A stretch of DNA of 64,000 nt from Carettochelys insculpta (GCF_033958435.1 NC_134160.1:17719001-17783000); one strand, 5' to 3'; positions 43,931 to 55,570 are shown, numbered from the stretch's first letter. Notes: generated by a model not told the origin, from the sequence alone. Program-made: numbers and translations.

Positions 43931-44780
43931 GAGTACAAGGGTTAAGTAGCAGCAGTAGTAGTCCCCTGCCTTCATATTGCTTTGGGTAAGTCTTTCTTCT
44001 GATCTGGCTGGTCCAGGCAGAGGCTGGAGGAGAGACCTTGCATACGGGTGAATACTGTGCTTTGGCTCCCCAAGAGCACAGAGCTGGTAGGAAACACACT
44101 GCACTGCAGCAGCTGCACGGAAAGGGAGGACTGGAGAGGCAGGGGGTCCCTCCGGGAGAAGAGACTTCACAGCAGGTGACCCTGTCCAAACCCCAGGTTC
44201 AGCAACTTTTTGCTTGAGTGGTGTATTTGCTACGGTGTTACCAGGAACACAATTACGTATCTTAAGATGTTTGGTGTTTGTCTTCAGGTCTCACCTCATG
44301 GAATCAAGAAATTGCACAAGAGTCTTACCTTTCCTTGGGAAAACTACATTTCTAGCCTCTGTTTGCAAAGGAAAACTTTAGACATGCAGCATGTGTGCCT
44401 GAACGCCCAGGAACCAGGCAGAAAATATAAATAATATGGCCTGGGTTGCATTTCTTTGGTTTTCTTTCTAGATCCTGCGATTGTTAAGCTCATCTTATGA
44501 TTTTGAATGCTTGGTTCAATGATACTTTTGCAAGTTCTATTTCCAGAAAAGATAAAACCCATAACAGAGCATATTTTTCCCTGTTCCCCTGTCTGGCTGA
44601 TGTAGCTGTCAGCTGCCACTGGTTTCCCTCTTTAACTGTAAACTCTACAAGGGTGACTGAATGCTTGAGCTGGGCCTCTCTGACACCACTATGATCCAAA
44701 TAATAAATCATGCATTCTTTATAAACGGCTTTTATTCTAGATTAAGGAACAGCAGCCAAACAAGAATGAACAATAGTAAC
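43931..44780. other. Unassigned sequence
   Basis: It is moderately AT-rich with an AATAAA-like run at 44699-44707. I identify no repeat or gene. Confidence 0.4.
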
Positions 44781-44792
44781 GCTTCCAGGAGA

Positions 44793-44978
44793 AGTCCTAC
44801 GACCCCTTATAGATGAACAGATATTTTGGAGCATAAGTTTTCATGGGCAAAGACCCGCTTCGTCAGATGTCTTTGCCCATGAAAGCTTATGCTCCAAAAT
44901 ATCTGTTCATCTATAAAGTGCCACAGGACTTCTTGTTGTTTTTGAAGAGACAGACTAACTCTGCTACCTCCCGATATT
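44793..44978. mobile_element. Fold-back Penelope-like insertion with perfect 12-bp duplication
   Basis: Perfect 12-bp copies of GCTTCCAGGAGA flank the body (44781-44792 and 44979-44990). The left arm (44793-about 44868) is the family on the minus strand, with CTGACGA at 44866-44860; the right arm (about 44869-44978) is on the plus strand, starts inside stem II, and ends with 'gactaactctgctacctccc'. The arms are complementary over about 70 bp. Here it is the right arm that carries the longer 'ctacctc' end, the reverse of the 36486 copy. Confidence 0.85.
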
Positions 44979-44990
44979 GCTTCCAGGAGA

Positions 44991-45374
44991 GAGCACAGCG
45001 TCAGAGTCTCCTGTATAACAGGCTGCGGCAGCTCTGACACCAACATGGCTGCTGTCACTGCCCCTGGTATGCAGAAAACAAAGGCTAGGGAGTGACCAAC
45101 TTCACATTATGGGCTGGTCATTTATTGGCCCCACAGGGGGTCTTAGTTCCACTCCCTGGACTGCACCTGCTCTTTTTAAACACCCTGGTGACCTGACTCT
45201 TGTTACCAGGCATGTGCACGACCCTTGGCTAACCCGTCTCTCCACTGATATTTTCCACCAGCCTGTCTATTGTCTGTACCTCCATCCCTCATCTATCTCG
45301 CCGTTTCCAGTCCCTTCCTGCATCTCCCCACATCCAGTGTGTCTCTCTGACCACCTGGGTGCCTGCCTAGAGTG
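44991..45374. other. Unassigned sequence
   Basis: I see no gene or repeat that I can name. Confidence 0.4.
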
Positions 45375-45600
45375 TTCTCTGTGGCTCTAAAGCAGATCTC
45401 AGCCGAACGAACAGCTCTATCAATTCTAGGTCTAGCCGCCAGTCTCTCTAAGTTGCGCATTGTCAGCTTCATTAACATGCAAATTAGCAAGAGCTGACTG
45501 GCTCACTTAGCTGCTCCTTCTCGTAGACAGCAAGGCAACAATGCAAACGCTAATGAGGCTCTGGAAACGAAACTTACGGCTAGCCCAGCCTGCACACTGA
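45375..45600. other. Candidate conserved non-coding element
   Basis: It contains an octamer-like ATGCAAATTAG (45478-45488), 'cttcattaac' and 'aacgctaatgagg', with complex, non-repetitive text and raised AT against the flanks. This mixture of POU and homeodomain-like sites is typical of developmental enhancers. Evidence is compositional only. Confidence 0.35.
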
Positions 45601-47432
45601 GGGGCTCTGACGGTCTCACGTGCTCTCTCCGGCCTCAGTGCCTGCTCAGGACAGACGGGGAAGTGGCTCAGAAAAAGGCCCACCCACCATCTGCTGGAAA
45701 CCCAGGCTCCACACAGCTCTTCTCCCTCCTCATGGGACCACGTCACCCAGATTCTGCTCCTCCCAACACCAAAGGTCACTTGGATTCAGACCCTGCTCTC
45801 CCTGAGTGAGGGTCCCTGAGACCTGGCTCCCATTTAGCTGCTGGGCTTTGCTTAGAGCCGCTCTTGGCATTTAAGGACTTGATGGGGGGAAAGGTTCTGT
45901 CTCCCAGACGGCAGTCAGCGTGACCATGCTAGCTGCCCTTTTGGCAGGGTCCCTATCCAGAGAGGGAGAGCTCAAAATCAGGGGAGAAAAGCTGCTCCTG
46001 TGAGGCTCCCAGTCCCGAGCCCCAGCTTCCGAGACTCCAGAGGAGTGAACCCCTTTGTCCCACCCCAGAGATCTGAGGGGAGGCCCTGCACCCCCACCCC
46101 CACTCCTGATGGCAGTTCCCAGCCAATGGCTGTGCACAGCTCCTTGCTTGCAAACTCTGAAACGAATTCAGGCCGCCATGAGGGGTGTCTTCTGCCCGAA
46201 GCTCGGCTCCATCGCCTCTGCTGCTGGCAACTCCGGCACACACCCCCTCATAACGCAGCCGAGGTGATCAAACGCTGCACAGCCAGATGAAGACACCTCT
46301 TCTGAAGAGCTGGTCTCAGGATTCCTTTTTATCCAGCAGATTGAACACGGCACCGCTACGCTGGCAGGTGCAGCTGCAGTGCACTTGCTCTCCTCACCCG
46401 CCCAGTTCCCCACCCCCTGCGGGGGCTGCTTTTGTATGAAGTGTTGCCCTTTCCCCAGCTCTCTCCTACTCACCTTCACTGATCACTGACAAGATCTGAG
46501 CCAGGGCATGTCTATCAGCCTCTCCGCACGCTCACCTGCCCGTCAGCCTCCCACCCAGCCCTGCCCACAGCTAGCCACTGATGAGTGCACAGAACCTTTC
46601 ATCCCGGGCAGCCTGGAGCACCCACTCCTCCTCCGTCTGTGCAAAACCTAGCTGCCTCTTCTGCGAACAGCTGGTCGACACAGCACGGTGATGCTACGCA
46701 TGGGGATCGCTGCACCGGGATAAGTGGGGGCGGGGGAAGGGCAGCAGAGCTGAATTCCATGTTGACTGGCACAGAAGTTCAGCGCTTGAGCAAGGGAAGT
46801 GTGCAGATCTGGGTGCAGGTAAATCAAGGGGCATGGGAAGCGTGGGGCGGGAAGGGAGAGGTGGCTGTGAGAGGGACAGACTCTGCCCCCTTCTCTTTTG
46901 GGGGAGGGCCTGATCCCTTGGGACATGGCATTGGTTTAGTGAAACATCTTCTGGTGAGACCCATTCCCCGTGGCTTAGCATCTGGCCTGGCATGGCTGGA
47001 GCAGGCTGGACAAACAAGCTCAGTCAGCACCGGAGGGCGCCTGACTGCTCTAGTGGCTGTGTGGTGTGGGCTTCTCCTCCTGCCCCATTGATGGGGCTGA
47101 GCTAGCAGAGGGTCTGGTACCTGCCCAGCATCCACCATCACCCAGGATGCCGACTGTCCTGGTTACTTCTCCAGCCGCTGAATGTGCCCCAAGTTTTTCC
47201 AAAGCCCTGGCAAGCACAGAGAGCACTGGAGAGACCGCACACAACCCTGCAGACGGAAGGTGATGGGGCTGCAGGGCTGGTTAGCAGCTGGGCAAAGGGG
47301 GAATCAGCACACCCAGCAGGCCCAGCCCCAGTGTTTCCTGTGAGCAGAGAGCTTGGGCGGCTGCCCAGGAAAGGTTCAAATGCTGCCCCGCTGGTTAGTG
47401 GAGACCACAGCCACCCACAGCTGGCAGCACAC
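45601..47432. other. Unassigned sequence
   Basis: GC-rich DNA with chance open frames. No gene or repeat recognised. Confidence 0.4.
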
Positions 47433-47435
47433 TCA

Positions 47436-48157
47436 AGCCGCGTCTACACGTGCACGCGACTTCGAAGTAGCAGCGCCAACTTCGAAATAGCGCCCGTCAC
47501 GGCTACACGTGTTGGGCGCTATTTCGAAGTTAACTTCAACATTAGGCGGCGAGATGTCAAAGTCGCTAACCCCATGAAGGGATGGGAATAGCGCCCTACT
47601 TCGACGTTCAACGTCGAAGTAGGGAACGTGAAGACGATCCACATCCTGCAGCATCGAAATAGCGGGGTCCTCCATGGCGGCCATCAGCTGAGGGTTGAGA
47701 GACGCTCTGTCTCCAGCCCCTGCGGAACTCTATGGTCACCGTGTGCAGCAGCCCTTAGCCCAGGGCTTCTGGCTGCTGCTGCTGCTGCTGCTGCTGCAGC
47801 TGGGGATCCATGCTGCATGCACAGGGTCTGCAACTAGTTGTCGGCTCTGTGTATCTTGTGCTGTTTAGTGCAAGTGTGTCTGGGAGGGGCCCTTTAAGGG
47901 AGCGGCTTGCTGTTGAGTCCGCCCTGTGACCCTGTCTGCAGCTGTTCCTGGCACCCTTATTTCGATGTGTGCTACTTTGGCGTGTAGACGTTCCCTCACA
48001 GTGCCTATTTCGATGTGGTGCTGCCCAACGTCGACGTTCAACGTCGACGTTGCCAGCCCTGGAGGACGTGTAGACGCTATTCATCGAAATAGCTTATTTC
48101 GATGTCGCTACATCGACATAAGCTATTTCGATGTAGCGTGCACGTGTAGACGTAGCC
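47436..48157 (+). mobile_element. 722-bp TTCGAA-type MITE with TCA target duplication
   Basis: The left end AGCCGCGTCTACACGTG and right end CACGTGTAGACGTAGCC are inverted repeats, flanked by TCA at 47433-47435 and 48158-48160. It is homologous along its length to 12856-13537, but is longer, partly through a triplet expansion (47772-47796) and an added hairpin near the right end (ATAGCTTATTTCGATGT with ACATCGACATAAGCTAT, about 48090-48133). It abuts the start of the next LINE copy. No transposase. Confidence 0.92.
47772..47796 (+). repeat. (GCT)8 triplet repeat inside the MITE
   Basis: About eight consecutive GCT units are present, against three followed by GCG at the homologous place (13193-13201) in the other MITE. 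This is post-insertion or lineage-specific microsatellite growth. Confidence 0.9.
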
Positions 48158-49149
48158 TCAGAGCGACAATATTGAAGGTGCAACAGCAACTCATTCAGAT
48201 GTGAAGGAAAAACAAGACAAATCATACGGCCAGGCTAAAGCTCTGTAAAGACCTGAGATTCAAAAGGAATCCTACAAAAAGTAGCAGCATCGACCTTTCA
48301 CACAGGCTGAAGCACAAAAGAACAGAGCAGGCAGGCAGGGACAAAACCAGAGAGGCGTAGGCAAAAAATGAGTTGCACCTAGAGAGAGACAAAAAGCCAA
48401 TGGGAAGAGGTTCTTGGGAGCAAGAGAAAGAGGAAGGACAGCGTAGAGCCTCTGCTTAGCAGGACAGGAAAGCTAATAATAAATAGATGCCTGAGGTGCT
48501 CCATGGCTCTATTGCCTCAGTCTCCAGTAAAAAGGTTAATTGTGACCAGATGCCACTAAGACCCAACTAATATTAACATAAGGAGGAAGGAGCACAAGCC
48601 AGAATTGGGGAAGAACCATTTAAAGGCTATTTAGATAAATCAGATATATTCAAGATGGCAGGACCAGATGAGTCCCCTCTTGGGTACAGTACAAACTAGC
48701 GAAGCAATCTCAGAACTGTTACCAATTACCTTTGAGAACTTATGGAGACCGGACAACGTCCCAGAGGGCTGGAGAAGGGTAACCATAGTGTCTAGCTTGC
48801 AAAGGGGGAGCAAAGAGGACCTGAGGAATTATAGATCTGTCAGCCTAATTTCGATACCTGGAAAGATACCAGAACAAATTATGAAATGATCAATTTGTAA
48901 GCACCTAGAGCACAATAGGGTAGTAAGTAACAGCCAATATTCATTTGTCTGGAACAAATCTTGCCAACCCAACCTAATTTCCTTCTCTGACAGGGTCATT
49001 GGCCTCGTGGATGGGGGAAACAGTAAATGTGACAGAGGCTGATTTTAGTAAAGCTTTTGATACAGTCTCACATGACTCGGGAGATGTGGTCTGGATTAAA
49101 TTCCTACAACTTGAGTACACAGCTGGTTGAAGGACACATTCCAGGAGTA

Positions 49150-49297
49150 ACAGCAACGAAGGGTCCTGTGGCACCTTATAGACTAACAGAAAAGTTTTGA
49201 GCATGAGCTTTCGTGAGCACAGACTCACTTCATCAGATGCTGGTCTTGGAAATCTGCAGGGCCAGGTATAAATAAGCCAGCGCAAGGGTGGGGACCT
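49150..49297 (-). mobile_element. Penelope-like insertion with perfect 12-bp duplication
   Basis: ATTCCAGGAGTA lies at both 49138-49149 and 49298-49309. LINE text resumes across the insertion (ccaggagta followed by gttactag). The plus strand reads 'gtcctgtggcaccttataga', 'gcatgagctttcgtgagca' and 'cacttcatcagatgctggtc', the reverse complement of the family. This is the only copy in the window with all hammerhead core stems intact. Confidence 0.88.
49199..49236 (-). ncRNA. Best-preserved hammerhead-like core
   Basis: On the minus strand: CTGATGA (49236-49230), one extra A, GTGAG, loop TCTGTG, CTCAC (a perfect 5-bp stem II), GAAA, then GC-TCAT-GC forming stem III with the A-U closing pair, and TC at 49200-49199. 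Both stems II and III show compensatory-looking differences from the 36665 copy (GTGAG/CTCAC here). Stem I is not evident beyond one U-A pair. Confidence 0.55.
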
Positions 49298-49900
49298 ATT
49301 CCAGGAGTAGTTACTAGTGTTTCTTTCCATGCTGGAAAGCTGCAGCTAGTGGGTTCAAATGGGATCTGTCCTGAGTGTGGTACTGTTCAACAGTGTCAGT
49401 AACTGCTAATGGAGAGGACAGTCTGATTACAGTATCTGCAGGTGACACCAGCACTTGGAAGGACAGAATTAGAATTCAAGTGACCATGACAAACTGGAGA
49501 AGTAGAGTTAAACCAACACAATGGAATAAGGGAAAGTGCTCAGGAAGGAAGGGGCAAACACGCAGCTATGACATGAGGATGACCAGCTGCAGCATTATAC
49601 AAGAGGATATCAGGTTATTGCGGATCACAAACTGAGGATCAGCCAACTGTGTGACGCAGCTGCAGAAAAAGGGCTGACGTCAGTCTGCATATATTAAGGG
49701 GAGTGCTGCACATGTGGCTTGGGAGGTGACTCTCCAGCTCTGCTCAGCGCTCGTAAGGCCTCTGCTGGAGGACTGTGGTCGGTTTTGGGCGCAGCATTTA
49801 AAAAGAAGGGTGTGGACAGGACAAACTGGAGAGCCCAGAGGAGAGCAACAAAACTGGTCAAAGGTTTAGAAACTGTGACCTGTGAGGAAGTGTCAGAGAG

Positions 49901-50771
49901 ACAGAGCTTCATGCGGGTTCCGTGCTTCCAGCCAGTTTACAGCTGAGGAAACAGTGAATTTTAAGAAGCTGAGGCCCCGTCTTGCTCCCACTGAGGTAAT
50001 TGGTAAAATTCCCCTTTATGTCCCTGGGGCTGGCTCAGGCCAGGTGAGAGCAAATTCTCCACACACACCGCCTGGCTTCCGGAAGTGTGCTCAGGGACCA
50101 GAAACGAGGCCAGGCGACCCATCCAGCCAATCACCCTTAACACAGCTGGAGCTCAAATGCTGGTGAGGAACTGTTTGTGAACAAGCTGCTGGCATGACAT
50201 AACCAGCGAATGGCAAGAAAATTGCCACTGGAGCTGACAGAAGAGTGGGTGAAAGCTGCCGTCTTGGTTATTCACTGAGATGTGTGCCCAGCTCTGCTGC
50301 AAAGTTGGCACTGCCCCCCAAGCCCTTCCTCTGCCCATGGACAATCCAACAAGGAGACTCTGACTCTGGCTGTCGCCCTCCTTGGTTCTCCCCATGGCAG
50401 CCACTTTCGGCCTGATGGGCCCTAATGCTCTGATTTCCAGCTCCGCAAACAAGTGACCTGATGCCATGGGGGGAGCCCATGGACTCCCCTGCACTTGGGA
50501 ATCTACCCAGGGCCTCCTGCCGGTCAGCTCCCAGCTGTAGCTGAGGCCTAGCTGTTGTGCTCACACATTTACTGCTAGCAACAGTTTTCAACCAGCTACA
50601 ACCGGGGGGCTTGGCTGAACACCCGTCCAGTGTCAGTTGCAACCCAGAGTATAAGGTCCCGCCCTCCAGAAAGCCCCGCCCCCTTTGTGCCAAGCAAAGC
50701 GCGAGTCACCCGACGACCACAGCTCCACCCTCACAGGCCTGCGGCACCGTTGGGATTGCCATAGTGCCTGC
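49901..50771. other. Unassigned sequence
   Basis: 'tttacagctgaggaaacagt' at about 49937-49956 may be a MIR relic. Nothing else is recognised. Confidence 0.4.
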
Positions 50772-50949
50772 GAGCTCCAGGCACATGCTAGGCATTGGGC
50801 CAACACAGAGCAGAGAGGCCCCACACGCGCTGTGCCATCCCAGTTCCTGGAACCCCCTCTGAGCTCCAGGCACGTGCTAGGCATTGGGCCAACACAGAGC
50901 AGAGAGGCCCCACACGCGCTGTGCCATCCCAGCTCCTGGAACCCCCATG
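50772..50949 (+). repeat. Two-copy 89-bp tandem duplication
   Basis: Unit 1 (50772-50860) and unit 2 (50861-50949) begin GAGCTCCAGGCAC and are nearly identical; the visible differences are 'acatgc' against 'acgtgc', 'gttcctgg' against 'gctcctgg' and the last few bases. Such low divergence means a recent duplication. A related 'gagctccagg' does not continue upstream of 50772. It lies in otherwise unique sequence. Confidence 0.95.
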
Positions 50950-53649
50950 TGGGAACCTCGTCTGATACTGATTCCACCTGGCAGTTCGCTCTGTGCCTCC
51001 TGAGGGCTGTGGGGAGGTCCCTTACACAAGCCATTAGACCCTGTGCTGCTCCTGCTCTCCATGCAATGGCTGCAGCAGGGCCAGCCCACGTCCCGGAGCA
51101 GGCCTTTCTTGCTCACAGCTCCGATCCAGACAGTTTTGCCACTTCCCATCAACAGGGCAACGCACGTGGTCTCTGCTGCAACTACCCACTTTTCTGAGGG
51201 TCTCGGCTTGGCAGGCAGACCGCCCTGAAAGGATGTAGCCTTGCGGTGGGAGCAAAGGGCTGAAAGCCCAGCTGGCCCACTGATGAGGTCCGCAGGCTTG
51301 GGAGAGTGACTCGATGATGCTGATTCCTGGGGGGATGAACCTAGAGTGGGGGCTCTCAGCACCACCACGTGCTCAGTGGCTTGGTTTCCCTACCACTGGT
51401 CTGGCTCGTGACCATCAGGCTGCCACAAAGCAGGGGTGGTGTGTTGTAATCTGTCAGCCCCGATGCTCTTTGAAGGCTAATCCAGGTTGTCCCTGGGGAT
51501 CCCTGCTCACGTCTCCCAGCTCCAGCACTGGGAGAGTCCAAAGAGACAAAGGCCTGGGAGAGCCTTTGGCAGAAAGGGGTGAGAATAAACCACCACGTCC
51601 CACATGGACAGAGGAGCTGGTGGACAGCGCTATTGGCAGTCGCATGCCATACGCACAAACCAGCCATTTCCTTCTGCCATCGGTCAGGCTGATGGGCCTT
51701 GCGCCCGACACAGGCGTGAGAGGGCCCTGACCCCAGCCTTTGCTGTGTGAGTCCTTCCTGATGGCTAGGCAGACGGAAGACCCCATCCTCCTGCCTGGGT
51801 CCGTGAGTTCAGAGCAGGCATCTTGCAGTGACAAAGCAAAACGTACGTAATACCCTAAACCCTGGCACACAACTATTGCAAGGTAGATCAATGCAGGCTG
51901 CCCCTTACAGAGTCTGAACATGAAACACATCCTTACCCCTGTAACACCGACCTCAATGGCACTAACATCTGGTGAGCTGAGCTAGGAATCCCGCAGCTAC
52001 GGCCTTGGCAAGAGCTGCACCTGGTCTGCCAGGGTCACACCATCCCCCACACCCGGGGGGGGGCGACATTGCTCCATTTATCTGCAGTCCTCCAAGCTGG
52101 TTGCTGTCCCCAGAGAGGAGGGAGGGGATGAATCCGGTTGCCAGGGCTGGGAATTTCACCAGGTAGGCCCCAGATGTGGAGGTCAGAGCCAGAGGGCGGG
52201 CAGACTGGTCCCAGGCCTGATGGTCTGCAGAGCAAGGAGCAAAACACAGCAGGTCAACAGAAACTTCCCCAGTGTCAGCTCTGACTGAAACGATAAACGA
52301 GCCTGCCTGCTCCCAGGCTCTGGGAAGGAGAATAGGGGCACGCAGTTGGACTATTCCTGTTTCTTCTTCGCCACACAAGAGGATGTAAAATGATGAGTAT
52401 TGTAGAAGTGCTGTGTCAGTGAGACAGACAGAAAGACACACCCGGGGGAAAGCGAGAGAAACTAGCCCGAGGACGGTAGGACTGGATAGCCAGTCGGATA
52501 GATAGCTACATGGGAGGAAGGAAGGAATATGTGCAAACTATTTTGAGACCCTTCAATGAAAGGTGTTTCCGAACAGCCACCAGGCTGGCACCTGCTCTCA
52601 GGTGACTGTCCCAAAGTGACACTCTATCATGGTACTCGCCAGGTCTGGAGCGAATCGAGCCCACCTGTTCCAGGGGGGTCAGCAGAAGGGCTGTGCTCCA
52701 CTCTGCAGAGCCCGACCAGCCGACAGCCATTGTCTGGGTGTAAAATCTACATTTCAATATTTCCCCAGAAGGAAAGGGAGGGAGGAAGATCCCTTCGCTT
52801 AAACTTCCCCGTGACTCACGCTCAGCATCTCACGCAGCCAGAGACCAGGCAGAATAAAACAGCTGCTTAATGTGACCTGTCGACTCTTCAGGGAGAGGAG
52901 AACGAGCTCTCCGCTGCTAAGGTCAGCTCATTAGGAGGCACAGGATCAGTCACCCAGCTCGGGGACGCGTGGCGACGCCAGCCCCGAAAGGTGACCTTTT
53001 CTCTCGGAGGGCGAGGCAGAGCCAGAGACGAGCTGCAGCAGTGCTGCACCTTCCAGGCCCGTTTGTTTTGCAGACACTTACATGTCCAGAGCAGCAGTTG
53101 TGAACTTTTCATTCTCCCAGGGCTGTCAGATGCTGACAGCTCTTCACCAGCGCCATGTTCCAGCCCTGCCAGAGCCTCACCTGTTCACCTTCCTGCCCCA
53201 GCCCCTCATCATCACGCAGGTGCCTTCAGGGGAGAATCTGCCTTTGCCACGGGAGAAATGGTCCCCAGTTTTCTCCCCCAAGGGATGCTACTGCAGTAGA
53301 GAGCCAGCAACCCTCTCCCAGGCCTTACCCTGTGCTCCCTGCCAGGGCATCTGGCCTGGGTTTTCCATCATGGGAGCAGACGGGCTTTGCTGTTCTTAGG
53401 CCAAAGGTTTTGGATCTGGTCCCCTTCTGCTCCGGGATGGGCTGGCTGGGCAGAGCAGCCCTAGGCCCGGCTCAGTGCTCAGCAGTTGTCCTGGATGGGG
53501 GAACTCAGCAAAGCAGAACTGGCCTGGAAGGAGGGGTAGGCCCCTTCCGCACACAGCAGTTTGGGGTGGGAGACAGCTGGCAGGGCCATTGCTCTGCCCT
53601 TGCCAGCCAAGAAGACATAAGCAAGAAAGGGCGGCCTGAGAGGGCAGGA
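50950..53649. other. Unassigned sequence
   Basis: Mixed composition, no repeat or exon recognised. AT-richer complex text near 52850-52950 could be a conserved element, but I have no positive evidence. Confidence 0.4.
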
Positions 53650-54140
53650 TCACCAAACACCCATGCCCTGCCCCACCCCACCTCTTACCCTAGGCTCCGC
53701 CCCTTACCCTAGGCTCCGCCCCACTCACTCCCCCTTCCTGTCACTCACTCTCTTGCCCCCTTGCCCACTCATTCTGGGTCATCAGGCTGAGGTGGGGGAC
53801 AGGGGGACAGTGGGTGGTAGCTTTGGGGTGGAGCCAGGAATGAGAGGTTCTTGGTACAGGAAAGGGTGCTGGGTGGGTGGGGGGCTGAGGGGTAAGAAGT
53901 GGAGGGACTTTGAGCTGGGGCAGAGCTTTTGGGGTGAGGAGCAGGTTTGGGGTGTGGCGCTTACCTCCGGTGGCTCCCAGAAGCTGCCAGCCTGCCCCTC
54001 CAGGCGGCTAGCCAGAGCAGGTGCCTCCAGGGAGACTCTGGAGGGGGCCTCTGTCTGCAGGCACCACCACCGCAGCTCTCATTGGCCGGGGTTCCTGGTG
54101 CTGGCCCTTGGGGCAGGACCGCACTGCAGCAGTGACAATG
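53650..54140. repeat. GC-rich interspersed repeat fragment
   Basis: 'cacccatgccctgccccacc', 'ctgtcactcactctcttgcc' and 'cattggccggggttcctggt' match the repeat type seen at 5.7, 22.7 and 28.5 kb. A 19-bp unit, CTTACCCTAGGCTCCGCCC, is tandemly repeated twice at 53684-53721. Confidence 0.5.
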
Positions 54141-55384
54141 TGTGGGTGTCCCCTGCCCCTCCACCCCCCCATGGCTCAGAGTCACCCAGAGGGACTTGCT
54201 GGCCACTTCCAGAAGCTGCCTAAAGCCAGCCAGTGTGGCCAGCCAGACTCTGAGCGGCCCAGCCAGCAGTGCTGGAAGAGCTGCCAGGGCCCTTCTCGGA
54301 CTGCACCATGGTCAAAAGCTGGAGGCTGCAACCCCTAGGGGAGGGGCAGGTACTTGGCTGGGAGCTCAGCCGCCCTTCCCACCCTGCGGTGGGCAGCACA
54401 AGAGCATCCCCAGCTGGGCAGCTGCAGCAGGCCAGGCCTCGCCTTGCTGCTGGTGCACTCACTCCCCAGGTGCAGTGTACCTGGGCCTTGCTGCCCCAGT
54501 GACGCTGGCACAGGGTCACTTTAAAGACTCACAGCCCCACAGCTGGGAGCCCCTTGCAGACACCCTGAGTTAGGCGGCATTACGATCCGGGAGGATCTGC
54601 TCAGGCTCATTGTAAAGAAGGAGGCAGGTAAACAGGTGGTGCGTTTCCCTGGCTCTTGGCAGAGCCCATCTGCCTGGGGTCACTCAACCCCCAGCCAGGG
54701 TTTTGCACTATTCACGACACAAGCAACAGACACAACCACAAGCCTGCGCCTGAGCTGTTTGCAGGGCCCACCTGTCAGGTGCCTCGAGCCCTGCCCTGCC
54801 GCAAGCGCTGTGTGCTCTGCAGAAGAGCGGTGCTGCCCTGCTTGGCTACACAAACACTCCCCAGCCTGCTGAAAGGCGCAAGGGAGCTGGCGGCACGGGT
54901 GGCAGTGGAGGCTTCCGCTCCAGCACAGGGAATACCCAGAGGGCAGCTCACCTGAGCTGGTGAGGACATTAGCCGAGGACCCAGCCGTCTCAGCCCCCGC
55001 GATGGAGGGAACATGACCCATCCATTCTGGCTGATGGGGGAGTCAGCACACTAACTCTGCCCCTCCAGTCAGGGGCCTAGCACCAGCCTCCCTATCGGGG
55101 GCCACTTGCAAAGTCCAAATCCAGGTCCAAACTTCACCCACATGGGGGTAGCTGGAGCCCCACGGTCAGTGCCCCTCCGTGGAAGATGAGGTGAGGCGGT
55201 TTCCCTCCATTCCTCGCAATTAGAAACTCCTGAGGTGCCACCTGACACATGCAGGTGGCCACAAGGCCTCCGAGAAGCACTCAGCATGAGACCGAAAAGG
55301 CAGAGGGAGAGGGTCAGGAGAGTGGCCCGACCCCACTCCTTCCTCTGTCCTTGGGCTGGTGAGCCCAGCCTGCCTGGCCCCCGT
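54141..55384. other. Unassigned GC-rich sequence
   Basis: No gene or repeat recognised; chance frames only. Confidence 0.4.
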
Positions 55385-55570
55385 GCTAATGAAATTTCCT
55401 GTAGCGCTTGCTTAGCAGAAAATGATTGGTACCACCCGGACTCGTAATTAAAAAGGAGAGCGAGCGCACTAATGGGTATTTATTTGACCGTTACCTTGTC
55501 ATGTATTTATTGATGCAGATAAATTCAAACTCATTAAATCCTTTATGGGCCTGACAACTTACAGCGCCTG
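55385..55570. other. Candidate conserved non-coding element
   Basis: This AT-rich stretch in GC-rich DNA contains 'gctaatgaaatttcctg', 'ctcgtaattaaaaagg', 'cactaatgggtatttatttg' and 'cattaaatcctttatgggcc'. Dense TAAT motifs, high sequence complexity and sharp edges are typical of deeply conserved enhancers. There is no repeat match that I recognise. Confidence 0.42.

Larger units (their letters stand above)
48162..49900 (+). mobile_element. Old CR1-type LINE copy
   Basis: The copy starts in the linker region ('gacaatattgaaggtgcaac') and includes an RT fingers block (LRNYRSVSLISIPGKI at about 48820-48868), a [12 protein letters not shown] block near 49042-49077 (gattttagtaaagcttttga) and a C-terminal block (RPLLEDCGRFWAQHL-like near 49755-49800). 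Frameshifts are frequent. A Penelope-like insertion splits it at 49150-49297. The 3' tail is not preserved; recognisable sequence fades after about 49900. Confidence 0.85.

Noticed and set aside
50633..51034. Protein with internal repeat (minus-strand frame over the 89-bp duplication)
   Set aside because: The frame stays open only by chance (89 is not a multiple of 3, so the two units are read in different phases).
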